A stretch of DNA of 64,000 nt. Origin: Shewanella gelidimarina (GTDB taxonomy: Bacteria > Pseudomonadota > Gammaproteobacteria > Enterobacterales > Shewanellaceae). The position numbers were made by a program, and so were the translations under genes. Of the stretch, positions 27,800 to 36,528 are shown piece by piece. The DNA lies in assembly GCF_023283945.1 (NCBI RefSeq), contig NZ_JAKIKW010000005.1, forward strand, positions 186,001-250,000. The letters run 5' to 3'. The notes below the pieces were generated by a model. It was not told where the DNA came from. It did no database searches and saw only the letters and a program-made list of their open reading frames with translations. Within the stretch, counting starts at the first letter, position 1. Each line of letters starts with the position of its first letter.

Positions 27800-30619
27800 A
27801 TGTCGATTAATTATGAAGCTGTATTAACAGATTTACGTAGCCAAATTGGTGAAGATGCAGCCACTAACGATCCAGTGCGCCGCTTCGCTTGGTCTACTGA
27901 CGCAAGTTATTTTCGTATAGTGCCCGAAATCGTGGTTCATGCAGATACACTTGAGCAAGCTAAACGCACGCTTGCCATCGCACGTAACTATGGTGCTCCT
28001 GTCACATTCAGAGCCGCTGGCACCAGTCTTTCTGGGCAAGCGATTGGTGAAGGCATTCTGCTTATCTTAGGCCATGATGGTTTTAGAACGCTAGTCGTAA
28101 GCGACGATGCTAGCCAAATCACTTTAGGTACAGCCGTCATCGGTTCTGATGCAAACGCTGCATTGAAACCGCTAAATAAGAAAATAGGTCCTGATCCAGC
28201 CACCTTAGCATCAGCAATGATTGGCGGCATAGTGTCGAACAACGCCTCGGGTATGTGCTGTGGTACTGCGCAAAATAGTTATCAGACTATCGCCTCAGCC
28301 AAACTTCTGTTTGCCGATGGAACTGAACTTGATACTGGGTGTGAAACATCAAAAGCCGCCTTTGCAAAATCTCATCCAGAACTTATCAAGTCGTTACTCG
28401 ATTTGGTCGACATGACACTGAGTAATCAAACGCTCGCCGATAGAATTCGCAAGAAATTTTCAATCAAAAACACCACTGGCTATAGCCTTAATGCATTGGT
28501 CGACTTTAGCGATCCATTTGAGCTTATCAACCACCTTATTGTGGGTGCAGAAGGCACATTAGCCTTTGTTGAAGAAGTCACCTACAACACCGTTGATGAA
28601 GCGCTCTTTAAAGCCTCGGCCATGGCTGTATTTTTCAATATGGAAGATGCAGCAAAGTCGATCCCACCTTTGGTCGGTGACAGTGTTGCCGCGGCAGAAT
28701 TACTCGATTGGGCATCAATCAAAGCCGTAACGGGTAAAACGGGGATGCCATTGTGGTTATCAGAGCTTCCTGAAGGCGCATCAATACTGCTGATTGAATC
28801 TCGCGCTAATGATAAAAACACACTTGAACGCTATACCCAAGATGTCATTGCTAAGCTGGCTCACATCGAAACTGAGCGCCCTATTACCTTCAGTGACGAC
28901 CCGGCCGTGTTTGGTCAATACTGGGCAATGCGTTCGGGACTCTTCCCCATTATTGGTGGTGAGCGTCCTAAAGGCACCTCGGTTATTATTGAAGACGTGG
29001 CATTTGAGCTTGAACATCTTGCCGCTGCCGCTAACGATCTGACGGAGTTATTCCATAAGCATAACTACCCAGAAGGCGTTATCTATGGCCATGCTTTAGC
29101 GGGTAACTTCCACTTCATTATCACACCAACATTCAACTCTCAGGCTGATATTGAGCGCTTCCAGGCATTTATGCAGGATGTCGCCGAGATGGTTATCAAC
29201 AAGTACGACGGCTCAATGAAAGCCGAGCACGGCACGGGACGTGCTGTAGCACCGTTTGTTGAGATGGAATGGGGCAGCGATGCTTACACCTTAATGAAGC
29301 GTATTAAGCAGATATTTGACCCTGAAGGCCTGCTAAACCCTGGGGTCATTCTGAACGACGACAATCTAGTTCACGTTAAGAACATTAAGCCATGCCCGGT
29401 AGTTGATGACTTGATCGACAAATGCATTGAATGTGGCTTCTGCGAAAAGACCTGCCCAACATCTGCGTTAACGATGTCACCACGCCAACGTATTGCGACA
29501 CTGCGTGAAATTGAACGTCTAGAGCAATCAGGTGATAAGCAAGCCGCAAGCGAAATGCGTGCTGCGGCAAAATACGATGTAGTCGATACCTGCGCTGCTT
29601 GTCAGCTTTGTACCATTGCTTGCCCAGTAGACAATAGTATGGGGAATCTTGTGCGTAAGCTTAGAACCCCCTACATCAGTACTACTGAACAAAAAGTACT
29701 CGACTTCCAAGCCAAGCACTTTGGCGCTGTGAACCAAGTTATCAGTACAGGATTCAGTGTCCTTGGCACCATTCATAAAATCACTGGTAGCAGCATCACT
29801 GGCGCCATTATGAAAGCGGGTCGAGTGGTGAGTAAAGAGGTCCCTTATTGGAATCCAGACTTCCCTAAAGGCGGCAAGTTACCTAAGCTTTCTGCGCCAA
29901 TACCAGGGCAAGAAACCGTTGTCTACTTCCCCGCTTGTGGTGGACGTACCTTTGGTCCAACACCGAAAGATCCTGACAATAGAACCCTGCCAGAGGTGGT
30001 GGTTACTTTACTTGAACGTGCTGGCTATAACGTCATTACGCCAGAGAAAACGCGCGACTTATGTTGCGGTCAAATGTGGGAGTCTAAAGGTGACTTTAAG
30101 AATGCAGACGCGAAACGGAAAGAGTTAATTGATGCCGTTTCTGCCATGACTCAAGGCGGTAAGCTGCCTGTCATTATTGACGCACTGTCTTGCACCTACC
30201 GTACCCTTGCCGGTGACACATCGTTAGCTGACAAGGTCGAGATAGTCGATATGGTTGATTTCATCCATGATAAATTGCTCGATAAGTTAACCATTAACCG
30301 CAAAAAACCCGCGGTAGCACTTCACTTAGGCTGTAGCGCTCGTAAGATGAAGATTGAACCTAAAATGGAAGCGATTGTAGATGCGTGTAGCAACAAAGTC
30401 ATTCGCCCAGCGGGAATTACTTGCTGTGGTTATGCCGGTGAGAAAGGGCTTTATAAGCCTGAGATTAACGCCAGTGCACTGCGCAACATCAAAAAGCTTA
30501 TTCCAGTTGATGTCAATGAAGGGTATTACGCTAACCGCATGTGTGAAGTGGGCTTAACCCAACATAGTGGTATGTCATATCGTCACCTTGCTTACCTGCT
30601 CGAAGAGTGTACGCGTTAG
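27800..30619 (+). CDS. dld: FAD/FeS D-lactate dehydrogenase (Dld-II type)
   Basis: 939 residues. Domains in order: a PCMH-type FAD-binding domain (about 30-260, with FRAAGTSLSGQAIG and IGGIVSNNASGMCCG); a FAD-linked oxidase C-terminal domain (about 270-530, ending AEHGTGRAVAPFVEMEWG); two 4Fe-4S motifs (CIECGFCEKTCP and CAACQLCTIACP, about 535-620); and C-terminal CCG domains (CCGQMWESKG, CCGYAGEKGL). This is the large D-lactate dehydrogenase described in Shewanella, unrelated in size to E. coli Dld (571). It oxidises D-lactate to pyruvate and passes electrons to the quinone pool at the inner membrane. Confidence 0.93.
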   Translation: MSINYEAVLTDLRSQIGEDAATNDPVRRFAWSTDASYFRIVPEIVVHADTLEQAKRTLAIARNYGAPVTFRAAGTSLSGQAIGEGILLILGHDGFRTLVVSDDASQITLGTAVIGSDANAALKPLNKKIGPDPATLASAMIGGIVSNNASGMCCGTAQNSYQTIASAKLLFADGTELDTGCETSKAAFAKSHPELIKSLLDLVDMTLSNQTLADRIRKKFSIKNTTGYSLNALVDFSDPFELINHLIVGAEGTLAFVEEVTYNTVDEALFKASAMAVFFNMEDAAKSIPPLVGDSVAAAELLDWASIKAVTGKTGMPLWLSELPEGASILLIESRANDKNTLERYTQDVIAKLAHIETERPITFSDDPAVFGQYWAMRSGLFPIIGGERPKGTSVIIEDVAFELEHLAAAANDLTELFHKHNYPEGVIYGHALAGNFHFIITPTFNSQADIERFQAFMQDVAEMVINKYDGSMKAEHGTGRAVAPFVEMEWGSDAYTLMKRIKQIFDPEGLLNPGVILNDDNLVHVKNIKPCPVVDDLIDKCIECGFCEKTCPTSALTMSPRQRIATLREIERLEQSGDKQAASEMRAAAKYDVVDTCAACQLCTIACPVDNSMGNLVRKLRTPYISTTEQKVLDFQAKHFGAVNQVISTGFSVLGTIHKITGSSITGAIMKAGRVVSKEVPYWNPDFPKGGKLPKLSAPIPGQETVVYFPACGGRTFGPTPKDPDNRTLPEVVVTLLERAGYNVITPEKTRDLCCGQMWESKGDFKNADAKRKELIDAVSAMTQGGKLPVIIDALSCTYRTLAGDTSLADKVEIVDMVDFIHDKLLDKLTINRKKPAVALHLGCSARKMKIEPKMEAIVDACSNKVIRPAGITCCGYAGEKGLYKPEINASALRNIKKLIPVDVNEGYYANRMCEVGLTQHSGMSYRHLAYLLEECTR

Positions 30620-31056
30620 AACTCTAGAATGGGATGAACATTAACCGACTAAATTGACGTTTTAATTGAGTCCTTTTAATCGGCAGCTTGTAATCAAGCT
30701 ATAGAAAGTTTGGGGCGATGTTTGCCCCTAATTCTTTTCACTTTCATCAAGTTGGAAGTCACCGACTCCCCGATATTCATTTTTAACAACTTTCCACTTT
30801 TAACAACTGCCCATTTAAAATTAGAGTTATAACTCAATATCTCTTTAATATACAAACACCTAGCTTATTTTCATTTTTGCAAAAATACTCACTCTTATTT
30901 GCTAAATTAGCACTACTTTTTACAAGGTTATGCGCCTATATTGAACAGGTGAGAAAAACCTAAAGCGAATACCGGGTCTATATTAAAGTCCGCTTCTTGC
31001 AGACTTTTTACGGCTCTAAATTGCTAACAATGTCTGCAAATAGAAGAGAAAGCAAA
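30620..31056. other. Intergenic region dld / lldE
   Basis: 437 bases. A GGGGC-GATGTTT-GCCCC hairpin at about 30712-30727 followed by a T-rich stretch may terminate the lldP-dld transcript. The length implies a separate promoter for lldEFG. No ORF or RNA gene is recognised. Confidence 0.5.
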
Positions 31057-31800
31057 ATGAAGATAGCACTTTTCATTCCGTGTCTAGTGAATCAGATGGT
31101 CCCAGAAGTCGGGATCGCAACACTTGAACTACTAGAGAAACTCGGTCATCAAGTCATCTTGCCTTCAGGTCAAACCTGCTGTGGTCAACCAATGACTAAC
31201 TCAGGTTGTTTTAACGAAGCCAAGAAAACCACATTAAAACTACTCAATGCCTTTAAAGGTGTTGAATGCGATGCCATCGTCTGCCCTGCCGCCTCATGCT
31301 TAGTGGCTGCTAAAGAAAATTTCCACGAGTTCGACGATAGCCCAGAAGCACAAGCCGTGATTGCTAAGCTATATGAATTGACGGAGTTTTTACACGACGT
31401 CGCGCCGATCCCTGCTTTTAGTAAACCATTTCCACACAAAATTAGTCTTCAGATGAGTTGCCATGGTATTCGTATGCTTGATTTGGCCACCCCAAGCGAG
31501 CAAATGGGACCCCGCAAGAACAAGTTTGAAGCCGTACTTGCCGCGATTCCTGAAATCGAAATTGTCTATCCAGATAAGCTAGATGAATGCTGTGGATTCG
31601 GGGGAACTTTTGCCGTTGATGAAGGCGCAGTATCAGCCAAAATGGGCAAAGATAAAGCGCAAGCGCACGCGGCAACTGGGGCAAAATATGCTGTTGGATT
31701 CGACCCATCTTGCCTCCTTCATATCGATGGTATGGTTAGACGCCAAAAATTACCTATCGAAACACGCCACATCGCTCAAATTCTTAACGCAGTGCTATAG
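31057..31800 (+). CDS. lldE: L-lactate dehydrogenase subunit LldE
   Basis: 247 residues from ATG 31057 (MKIALFIPCLVNQM), which matches the family start and follows AGAGAAAG; the longer frame to 30997 is discounted. Two CCG (cysteine-rich) motifs, TCCGQPM and ECCGFGGTF, bind an iron-sulfur cofactor as in heterodisulfide reductase and GlpC-type proteins. With LldF and LldG it forms the non-flavin L-lactate dehydrogenase (LutABC type in Bacillus). It is the first gene of lldEFG. Confidence 0.94.
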   Translation: MKIALFIPCLVNQMVPEVGIATLELLEKLGHQVILPSGQTCCGQPMTNSGCFNEAKKTTLKLLNAFKGVECDAIVCPAASCLVAAKENFHEFDDSPEAQAVIAKLYELTEFLHDVAPIPAFSKPFPHKISLQMSCHGIRMLDLATPSEQMGPRKNKFEAVLAAIPEIEIVYPDKLDECCGFGGTFAVDEGAVSAKMGKDKAQAHAATGAKYAVGFDPSCLLHIDGMVRRQKLPIETRHIAQILNAVL

Positions 31801-31808
31801 GAGCAGAC

Positions 31809-33182
31809 ATGTCGACTTCAAAATCTAACGTTCATGCCCATAAAGCGGAGATATTCTGCAAAGACGAATCTCGCGTTGATTGGCACTCTAAAGCATTGTG
31901 GACACTTCGCGAAAAGCGCGATCGTGCTGCCGGAAGCATTCCTGAATGGGAACAGTTACGTCAAATCGGCTCAGAGATGAAACTGCATACACTGACCCAT
32001 TTGACAGAGTATTTAGAAGAGTTTGAACAAAACTGTATTAAGAATAATATAAAGGTGCACTGGGCTAAAGATGGCGCAGAACACAACCGTATTGTGCATG
32101 AGATCTTGGCCAAGCATCACGTAAAGAAGGTAGTCAAATCTAAATCGATGCTCACCGAAGAGTGCCACATGAATCCATATTTGGAAGAGCGTGGCATTGA
32201 AGTTATCGATACTGATTTAGGTGAACGTATTATTCAGCTAGCTGAAATGCCACCGTCACATATTGTGGTACCGGCTATCCATATGAAAAAAGAGGAAGTG
32301 GGTGATCTATTCCATGAGAAGCTCGGCACTAATGCTGGCGCCTCAGACCCACTTTACTTAACGCGTGCAGCTCGCCAACACCTACGTGAGAAATTTCTGT
32401 CTGCCGATGCTGCAATGACAGGCGTTAATATGGCGATTGCAGACAAAGGCGCCGTGGTGGTATGTACCAACGAAGGTAACGCTGATATGGGGGCTAACTT
32501 ACCCAAATTGCAGTTACACTCTATGGGAATTGACAAGATTGTACCCAACCTAGAGAGTGCCGCGGTAATACTACGCACCTTGGCGAGAAACGCCACAGGT
32601 CAACCAGTCACCACTTACAGCTCTTTCTATCGTGGTCCACAGGACGGCGGTGAAATGCATGTCATTATTGTCGATAATGGCCGTACTGATATGCTCAAAG
32701 ATAAGATCCTCGCGGAAGCGCTAAAATGTATTCGCTGTGGTGGTTGTCTAAATACGTGTCCTGTTTATCGTCGTTCTGGTGGACACAGTTACAACTACAC
32801 CATCCCAGGTCCTATCGGTATCGCTGTGGGTGCTCAGCATGATGATACTAACTCTATCGCGTGGGCATGTACCTTATGTGGCAGCTGCTCCTATGTTTGC
32901 CCAACAAAAGTACCGTTAGACAAGATTATTCACCACCATAGAAGACTTAAAGCTGAAGCCGGTAAATTGCCTTACGGTAAATCCAATTACATGCCATTAG
33001 TCGGTAAGTTTATGGCCAGTGAAACCGCGCTCAACTGTTCAATGGGTATTGCCCGTATGGCGTTAAAAATACTCCCAGGCAGTTTACTAAAACCTTTCTC
33101 AGGCGCATGGGGCAAATATCGCGAGCTCCCAGTGGCACCGAACTCAAGCTTCGAAGCTTGGTTTAAGAAAAATAGAGGCTAA
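31809..33182 (+). CDS. lldF: L-lactate dehydrogenase iron-sulfur subunit LldF
   Basis: 457 residues. An N-terminal LUD domain (about 60-300) is followed by two 4Fe-4S motifs (CIRCGGCLNTCPVY at about 305-318 and CTLCGSCSYVCPTKVP near 355-370) and a DUF3390-like tail. This is the electron-transfer core of LldEFG, corresponding to LutB. Its GGAG ribosome site overlaps the lldE stop codon, so translation is coupled. Cytoplasmic, probably membrane-associated through the quinone link. Confidence 0.95.
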   Translation: MSTSKSNVHAHKAEIFCKDESRVDWHSKALWTLREKRDRAAGSIPEWEQLRQIGSEMKLHTLTHLTEYLEEFEQNCIKNNIKVHWAKDGAEHNRIVHEILAKHHVKKVVKSKSMLTEECHMNPYLEERGIEVIDTDLGERIIQLAEMPPSHIVVPAIHMKKEEVGDLFHEKLGTNAGASDPLYLTRAARQHLREKFLSADAAMTGVNMAIADKGAVVVCTNEGNADMGANLPKLQLHSMGIDKIVPNLESAAVILRTLARNATGQPVTTYSSFYRGPQDGGEMHVIIVDNGRTDMLKDKILAEALKCIRCGGCLNTCPVYRRSGGHSYNYTIPGPIGIAVGAQHDDTNSIAWACTLCGSCSYVCPTKVPLDKIIHHHRRLKAEAGKLPYGKSNYMPLVGKFMASETALNCSMGIARMALKILPGSLLKPFSGAWGKYRELPVAPNSSFEAWFKKNRG

Positions 33183-33186
33183 TAAC

Positions 33187-33756
33187 ATGTCTAGCAAACA
33201 ACATATTTTAAATGCATTAAAAAGTGCCGCTATGGCACCACACGCTATGCCGACTATTGATGTTGCACCACGTATTGACGATTTAGTTGGCCAGTTCGAA
33301 GCTAACTTAATAACGGTTGCAGGTACTCTTCATCGCGAAGGTGGCTTAGTTAATTTGCAAGCCACTGTCGATGAGCATATTGCTCAAGGTATGCAAGTTA
33401 TCTCTATGGTTGAGGGCATTAGTGGTAACCGTGAGGTCAGTGCTACGGCTCATGAACTAAGTGATATCGACTATGCGGTGATCCCTGGCGACTGTGGTGT
33501 CGCAGAAAATGGTGCTATCTGGGTAAATACCAAGAATCTGGGCCACCGGGTGACCCCGTTCATTTGTGAAAATCTATTGCTAGTGATAGAAGCTAAAAGC
33601 ATTGTTGCCAATATGCATCAAGCCACTAGTTTAATGACATTAGCCCCAGGGGAGTTTGGCACGTTTATCGCTGGACCTTCTAAAACGGCAGATATTGAGC
33701 AAGCACTTGTTGTGGGCGCACATGGCGCCTGTAGTTTGAATGTTTATTTAACCTAG
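33187..33756 (+). CDS. lldG: L-lactate dehydrogenase subunit LldG
   Basis: 189 residues, a single LUD domain with the signature 'GDCGVAENGAIWV' and 'PGEFGTFIAGPSKTADIEQALVVGAHG'. It is the third subunit of the L-lactate dehydrogenase (LutC type). It starts four bases after the lldF stop with an AGAGG site upstream. A terminator follows. Confidence 0.94.
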   Translation: MSSKQHILNALKSAAMAPHAMPTIDVAPRIDDLVGQFEANLITVAGTLHREGGLVNLQATVDEHIAQGMQVISMVEGISGNREVSATAHELSDIDYAVIPGDCGVAENGAIWVNTKNLGHRVTPFICENLLLVIEAKSIVANMHQATSLMTLAPGEFGTFIAGPSKTADIEQALVVGAHGACSLNVYLT

Positions 33757-33771
33757 TCATACATAATGACA

Positions 33772-33807
33772 CTGAGGTGCTCACTTTTGAGTCACCTCAG
33801 CTTTTTA
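33772..33807 (+). terminator. Terminator of the lldEFG operon
   Basis: CTGAGGTG and CACCTCAG enclose an internally pairing loop (CTCA/TGAG), followed by CTTTTTAT. Confidence 0.8.
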
Positions 33808-33832
33808 TACCGTTTAATAATGCAGTTTGTAA

Positions 33833-34945
33833 TTACTGTATTGTATAATCTAACTGCACCGTCGAGTTTGCAGCAACCGCTTTACCGTCGATAAATTTAG
33901 GCGCATAACGCCATTTCTTTAATGCCTTAAGTGTGCTTTTATTAAAAGCTGACCCCCCTTTAGAATCCATAATAACCGGATCAACCACAAAACCCATTTC
34001 ATTAACAGTAAAGCTGACTTGGCTCCAGCCCTCCTGTCTTCTTTTCAAGGATGACATAGGGTACTTAGGCGGCACTCTAAACAGCGGTGTTTGCTCCTGC
34101 TCGGCATTCCAAGGGGTCATACTACCAATAGCAATACAATGCTGAGTGGACTTATCACTTTCGCCTTGGATTTCATAAATCTCAACTAACTTAGCATGTG
34201 CAGCCAATTCATATGGATGATCAAAGTCCAAAGCTTCAAACTGCTTAATCACATAGAGTAATGCCGTTTCCGCTTTATCATAATGTTTCTCCGAATATTC
34301 AATCGAGCCAACGGTAAAAGCGGCTAAAACTCGTTTCATTGCATTTTCTGGCAGTAACTTTTCATAAGTTGTGTAGGCATCAATCGCATAATTACGCACT
34401 TTACGGGTGTAATAACGACTATTAGCCAGCATCTCAAAGTAAGCCATCTGAGTATCAGCAATGATCATTGAATCATCTGACTCTTCGGCAATATCCAATG
34501 CATCATCTAAATACTCACGAGCGTCTTTTTTACTACTGGAGTCAGCTAATCCCATCAAAGGGTCTATAAGTTCAACCGCTTCATCACCGTAGCTTTTGGT
34601 GTAGTTAACCAGTGCAACCTTATAAAGCTCAAATGCCTGCTGCTTGAGCTTCTTGGCCTTTGCAGCATTTTCTTCGACATAAGTATTTTTCGGAACATTT
34701 AGGATTAATGCATCAGCAGCATTGAGGGCAAGCATGGCAATATCAAGGCTATCTGATGCAAACTTTTGTTTACCAAGTTGATAAGCTTTAAGCGCATAGG
34801 TCTCAATATCAGCACTGTTCTCTGCTGCCACTGCCTCATTGTAGGCCTTATAGGTATCGCCAAACTCTGAGGCTGATAGTGGGCTAGCGGCAAACATAGT
34901 CACGGACAATGCTGTGGCCAATATCGTTTTAGAGAATAATTTCAT
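33833..34945 (-). CDS. Periplasmic protein with helical repeats and a TonB C-terminal domain
   Basis: 370 residues from MKLFSKT. A signal peptide ends in PLSASEF. Residues about 25-270 are helical and TPR-like (Ala/Tyr/Glu-rich, e.g. YSEKHYDKAETALLYVIKQF). The last 90 residues are a TonB_C domain: FRVPPKYPMSSLKRRQEGWSQV, then STLKALKKWRYAPK. Unlike TonB it has a cleavable signal and no membrane anchor or Pro-rich spacer, so it is unlikely to transduce proton-motive force itself. It may use the TonB-like fold for protein binding. It is convergent with lldG and stands alone. Confidence 0.8.
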   Translation of the reverse strand: MKLFSKTILATALSVTMFAASPLSASEFGDTYKAYNEAVAAENSADIETYALKAYQLGKQKFASDSLDIAMLALNAADALILNVPKNTYVEENAAKAKKLKQQAFELYKVALVNYTKSYGDEAVELIDPLMGLADSSSKKDAREYLDDALDIAEESDDSMIIADTQMAYFEMLANSRYYTRKVRNYAIDAYTTYEKLLPENAMKRVLAAFTVGSIEYSEKHYDKAETALLYVIKQFEALDFDHPYELAAHAKLVEIYEIQGESDKSTQHCIAIGSMTPWNAEQEQTPLFRVPPKYPMSSLKRRQEGWSQVSFTVNEMGFVVDPVIMDSKGGSAFNKSTLKALKKWRYAPKFIDGKAVAANSTVQLDYTIQ

Positions 34946-35195
34946 TTCTAACATCCTGTTTTATAAAACTTCATATCATAAACTTGCCATTACTTAAAAA
35001 AGTCAGCAGTCTATCGATAACAACGATTCCTTTATCACACTCTACTTTTTTACCGCTTACTTTCACAGCTAATTATTAATAAGTTAATAAGTTAATACCT
35101 GTTTAGCCCTCGCTAATAATAACGTTCACGTGGACGACTTTACCTTAAACTGTTGTACTCAGTGAAAGTGCATATCAACTGTCCTCAATTGATTT

Positions 35196-36320
35196 TTATG
35201 ATCCGAATCGCGAACAAACCGATAATAGCGCATCTTCAATAAGCTCACGGTCTATTTTTGACATAGACAGCAACTCAACTCTCGAGTCCATCGCATCGTC
35301 AAGTTCAACGATAGATAACTCGGAGTCCACACTATTAAATCCAGCAATTCCCTCTTCGGTGATCATCACGGCTTTAAGACGAATAACCTTTAGGCTTTTA
35401 ATCAAGTGCAACAACTTATCAAAATCAAATTGATAACTTAAATCGAATACCCAGCCACAACTGTAAAACCCTTCAGCATGTTTGGTTTTACGCATGATGC
35501 CTTCTCCGTCAAACTCAACATCTTGTGGTTTAGCTTCTTTAGAGAACAACGGACTATAATTAGCATCTAAAAGCCGTGCAGCTTGCTGTATCACTAAAGG
35601 TGATCCGTTTAATTTTTGCATTCCCCGAGGATTAACAATCTGCTCATGTGGCTGATTGAGTCGTGCGATTATTGATGGCATTAACAACTCGACCTGCTTA
35701 GTACTCCAGGGTTCAATAGCAAGCTGTTTCCGCTGATTGGTATGACTTGAGTCGCTATCAGCACCATGAGTAACAGCGCTATTATTTAAGGCCGCGATAT
35801 AGTCAGATAATGGTTCCATAAGGGCCATTTCATAACAATCAGCCTTACTCGCTAATATCAGGTCCGCCACTTGTAACTGCTGATTAAAAATATCATGCTG
35901 GGTATATCGACTGTCGTTGAGCTTTCTTGCATCCACTAAAGTGATACATGTTTTCATCGCTAGCACTTGCTGATAATGAGCTTGAGTTAATACCTTAAGC
36001 ACCTCTTGAGGGTGCCCCAAACCGGTGGGTTCGATAAGTAATCTATCCGGTTTAGCTTTAGCGATTAACTGGTTAATAGCCACTTGCATCGGTAAACCTG
36101 CAGCACAGCACATACAGCCACCCGCCACCTCTTTAATCTGTATCTGCTGCGTTTCTCCGCCTAGAAGGCTGGCATCAATACCGACCTCGCCAAATTCATT
36201 GACCAACACAGCCCACACTTCATCTGCAGGCTTTTGGCTTAACAGGCTCCTAATAAATGACGTTTTACCAACGCCAAGGAAGCCGGTAATGACGTTAGTA
36301 GGAATTATTTTTTGGATCAT
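35196..36320 (-). CDS. CobW/COG0523-family GTPase (metal chaperone-like)
   Basis: 374 residues. P-loop GFLGVGKT at 13-20, switch region NEFGEVGID, the family metal-binding motif GGCMCC at about 67-72, and a guanine-specificity motif SKAD. A C-terminal CobW_C domain with YSCGWVFDLSYQFDF follows. COG0523 proteins hydrolyse GTP to insert metals (Zn, Co, Ni or Fe) into targets. There is no His-rich metal-binding tract, and no Zur or cobalamin gene lies near to indicate which metal. It is divergent from the membrane ATPase-like gene at 36529. Confidence 0.88.
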   Translation of the reverse strand: MIQKIIPTNVITGFLGVGKTSFIRSLLSQKPADEVWAVLVNEFGEVGIDASLLGGETQQIQIKEVAGGCMCCAAGLPMQVAINQLIAKAKPDRLLIEPTGLGHPQEVLKVLTQAHYQQVLAMKTCITLVDARKLNDSRYTQHDIFNQQLQVADLILASKADCYEMALMEPLSDYIAALNNSAVTHGADSDSSHTNQRKQLAIEPWSTKQVELLMPSIIARLNQPHEQIVNPRGMQKLNGSPLVIQQAARLLDANYSPLFSKEAKPQDVEFDGEGIMRKTKHAEGFYSCGWVFDLSYQFDFDKLLHLIKSLKVIRLKAVMITEEGIAGFNSVDSELSIVELDDAMDSRVELLSMSKIDRELIEDALLSVCSRFGS

Positions 36321-36528
36321 AAAAGTGGCTCATAAGCACAAGTTGCTCGAGATTCTAATCGGGATCTTGGGTCTATGTCACTGCTTAACCCATAATCGTA
36401 ATGCTAAATCCACACTGCTGATTATCAAAGCCGACATTATACGAGACTAAAATTTCGGCAAAATCTGTCACTTATGCTATTTTCATTAATGAGAAATTAG
36501 AATACTGCAGCTGGAGTACGACTCTTAT

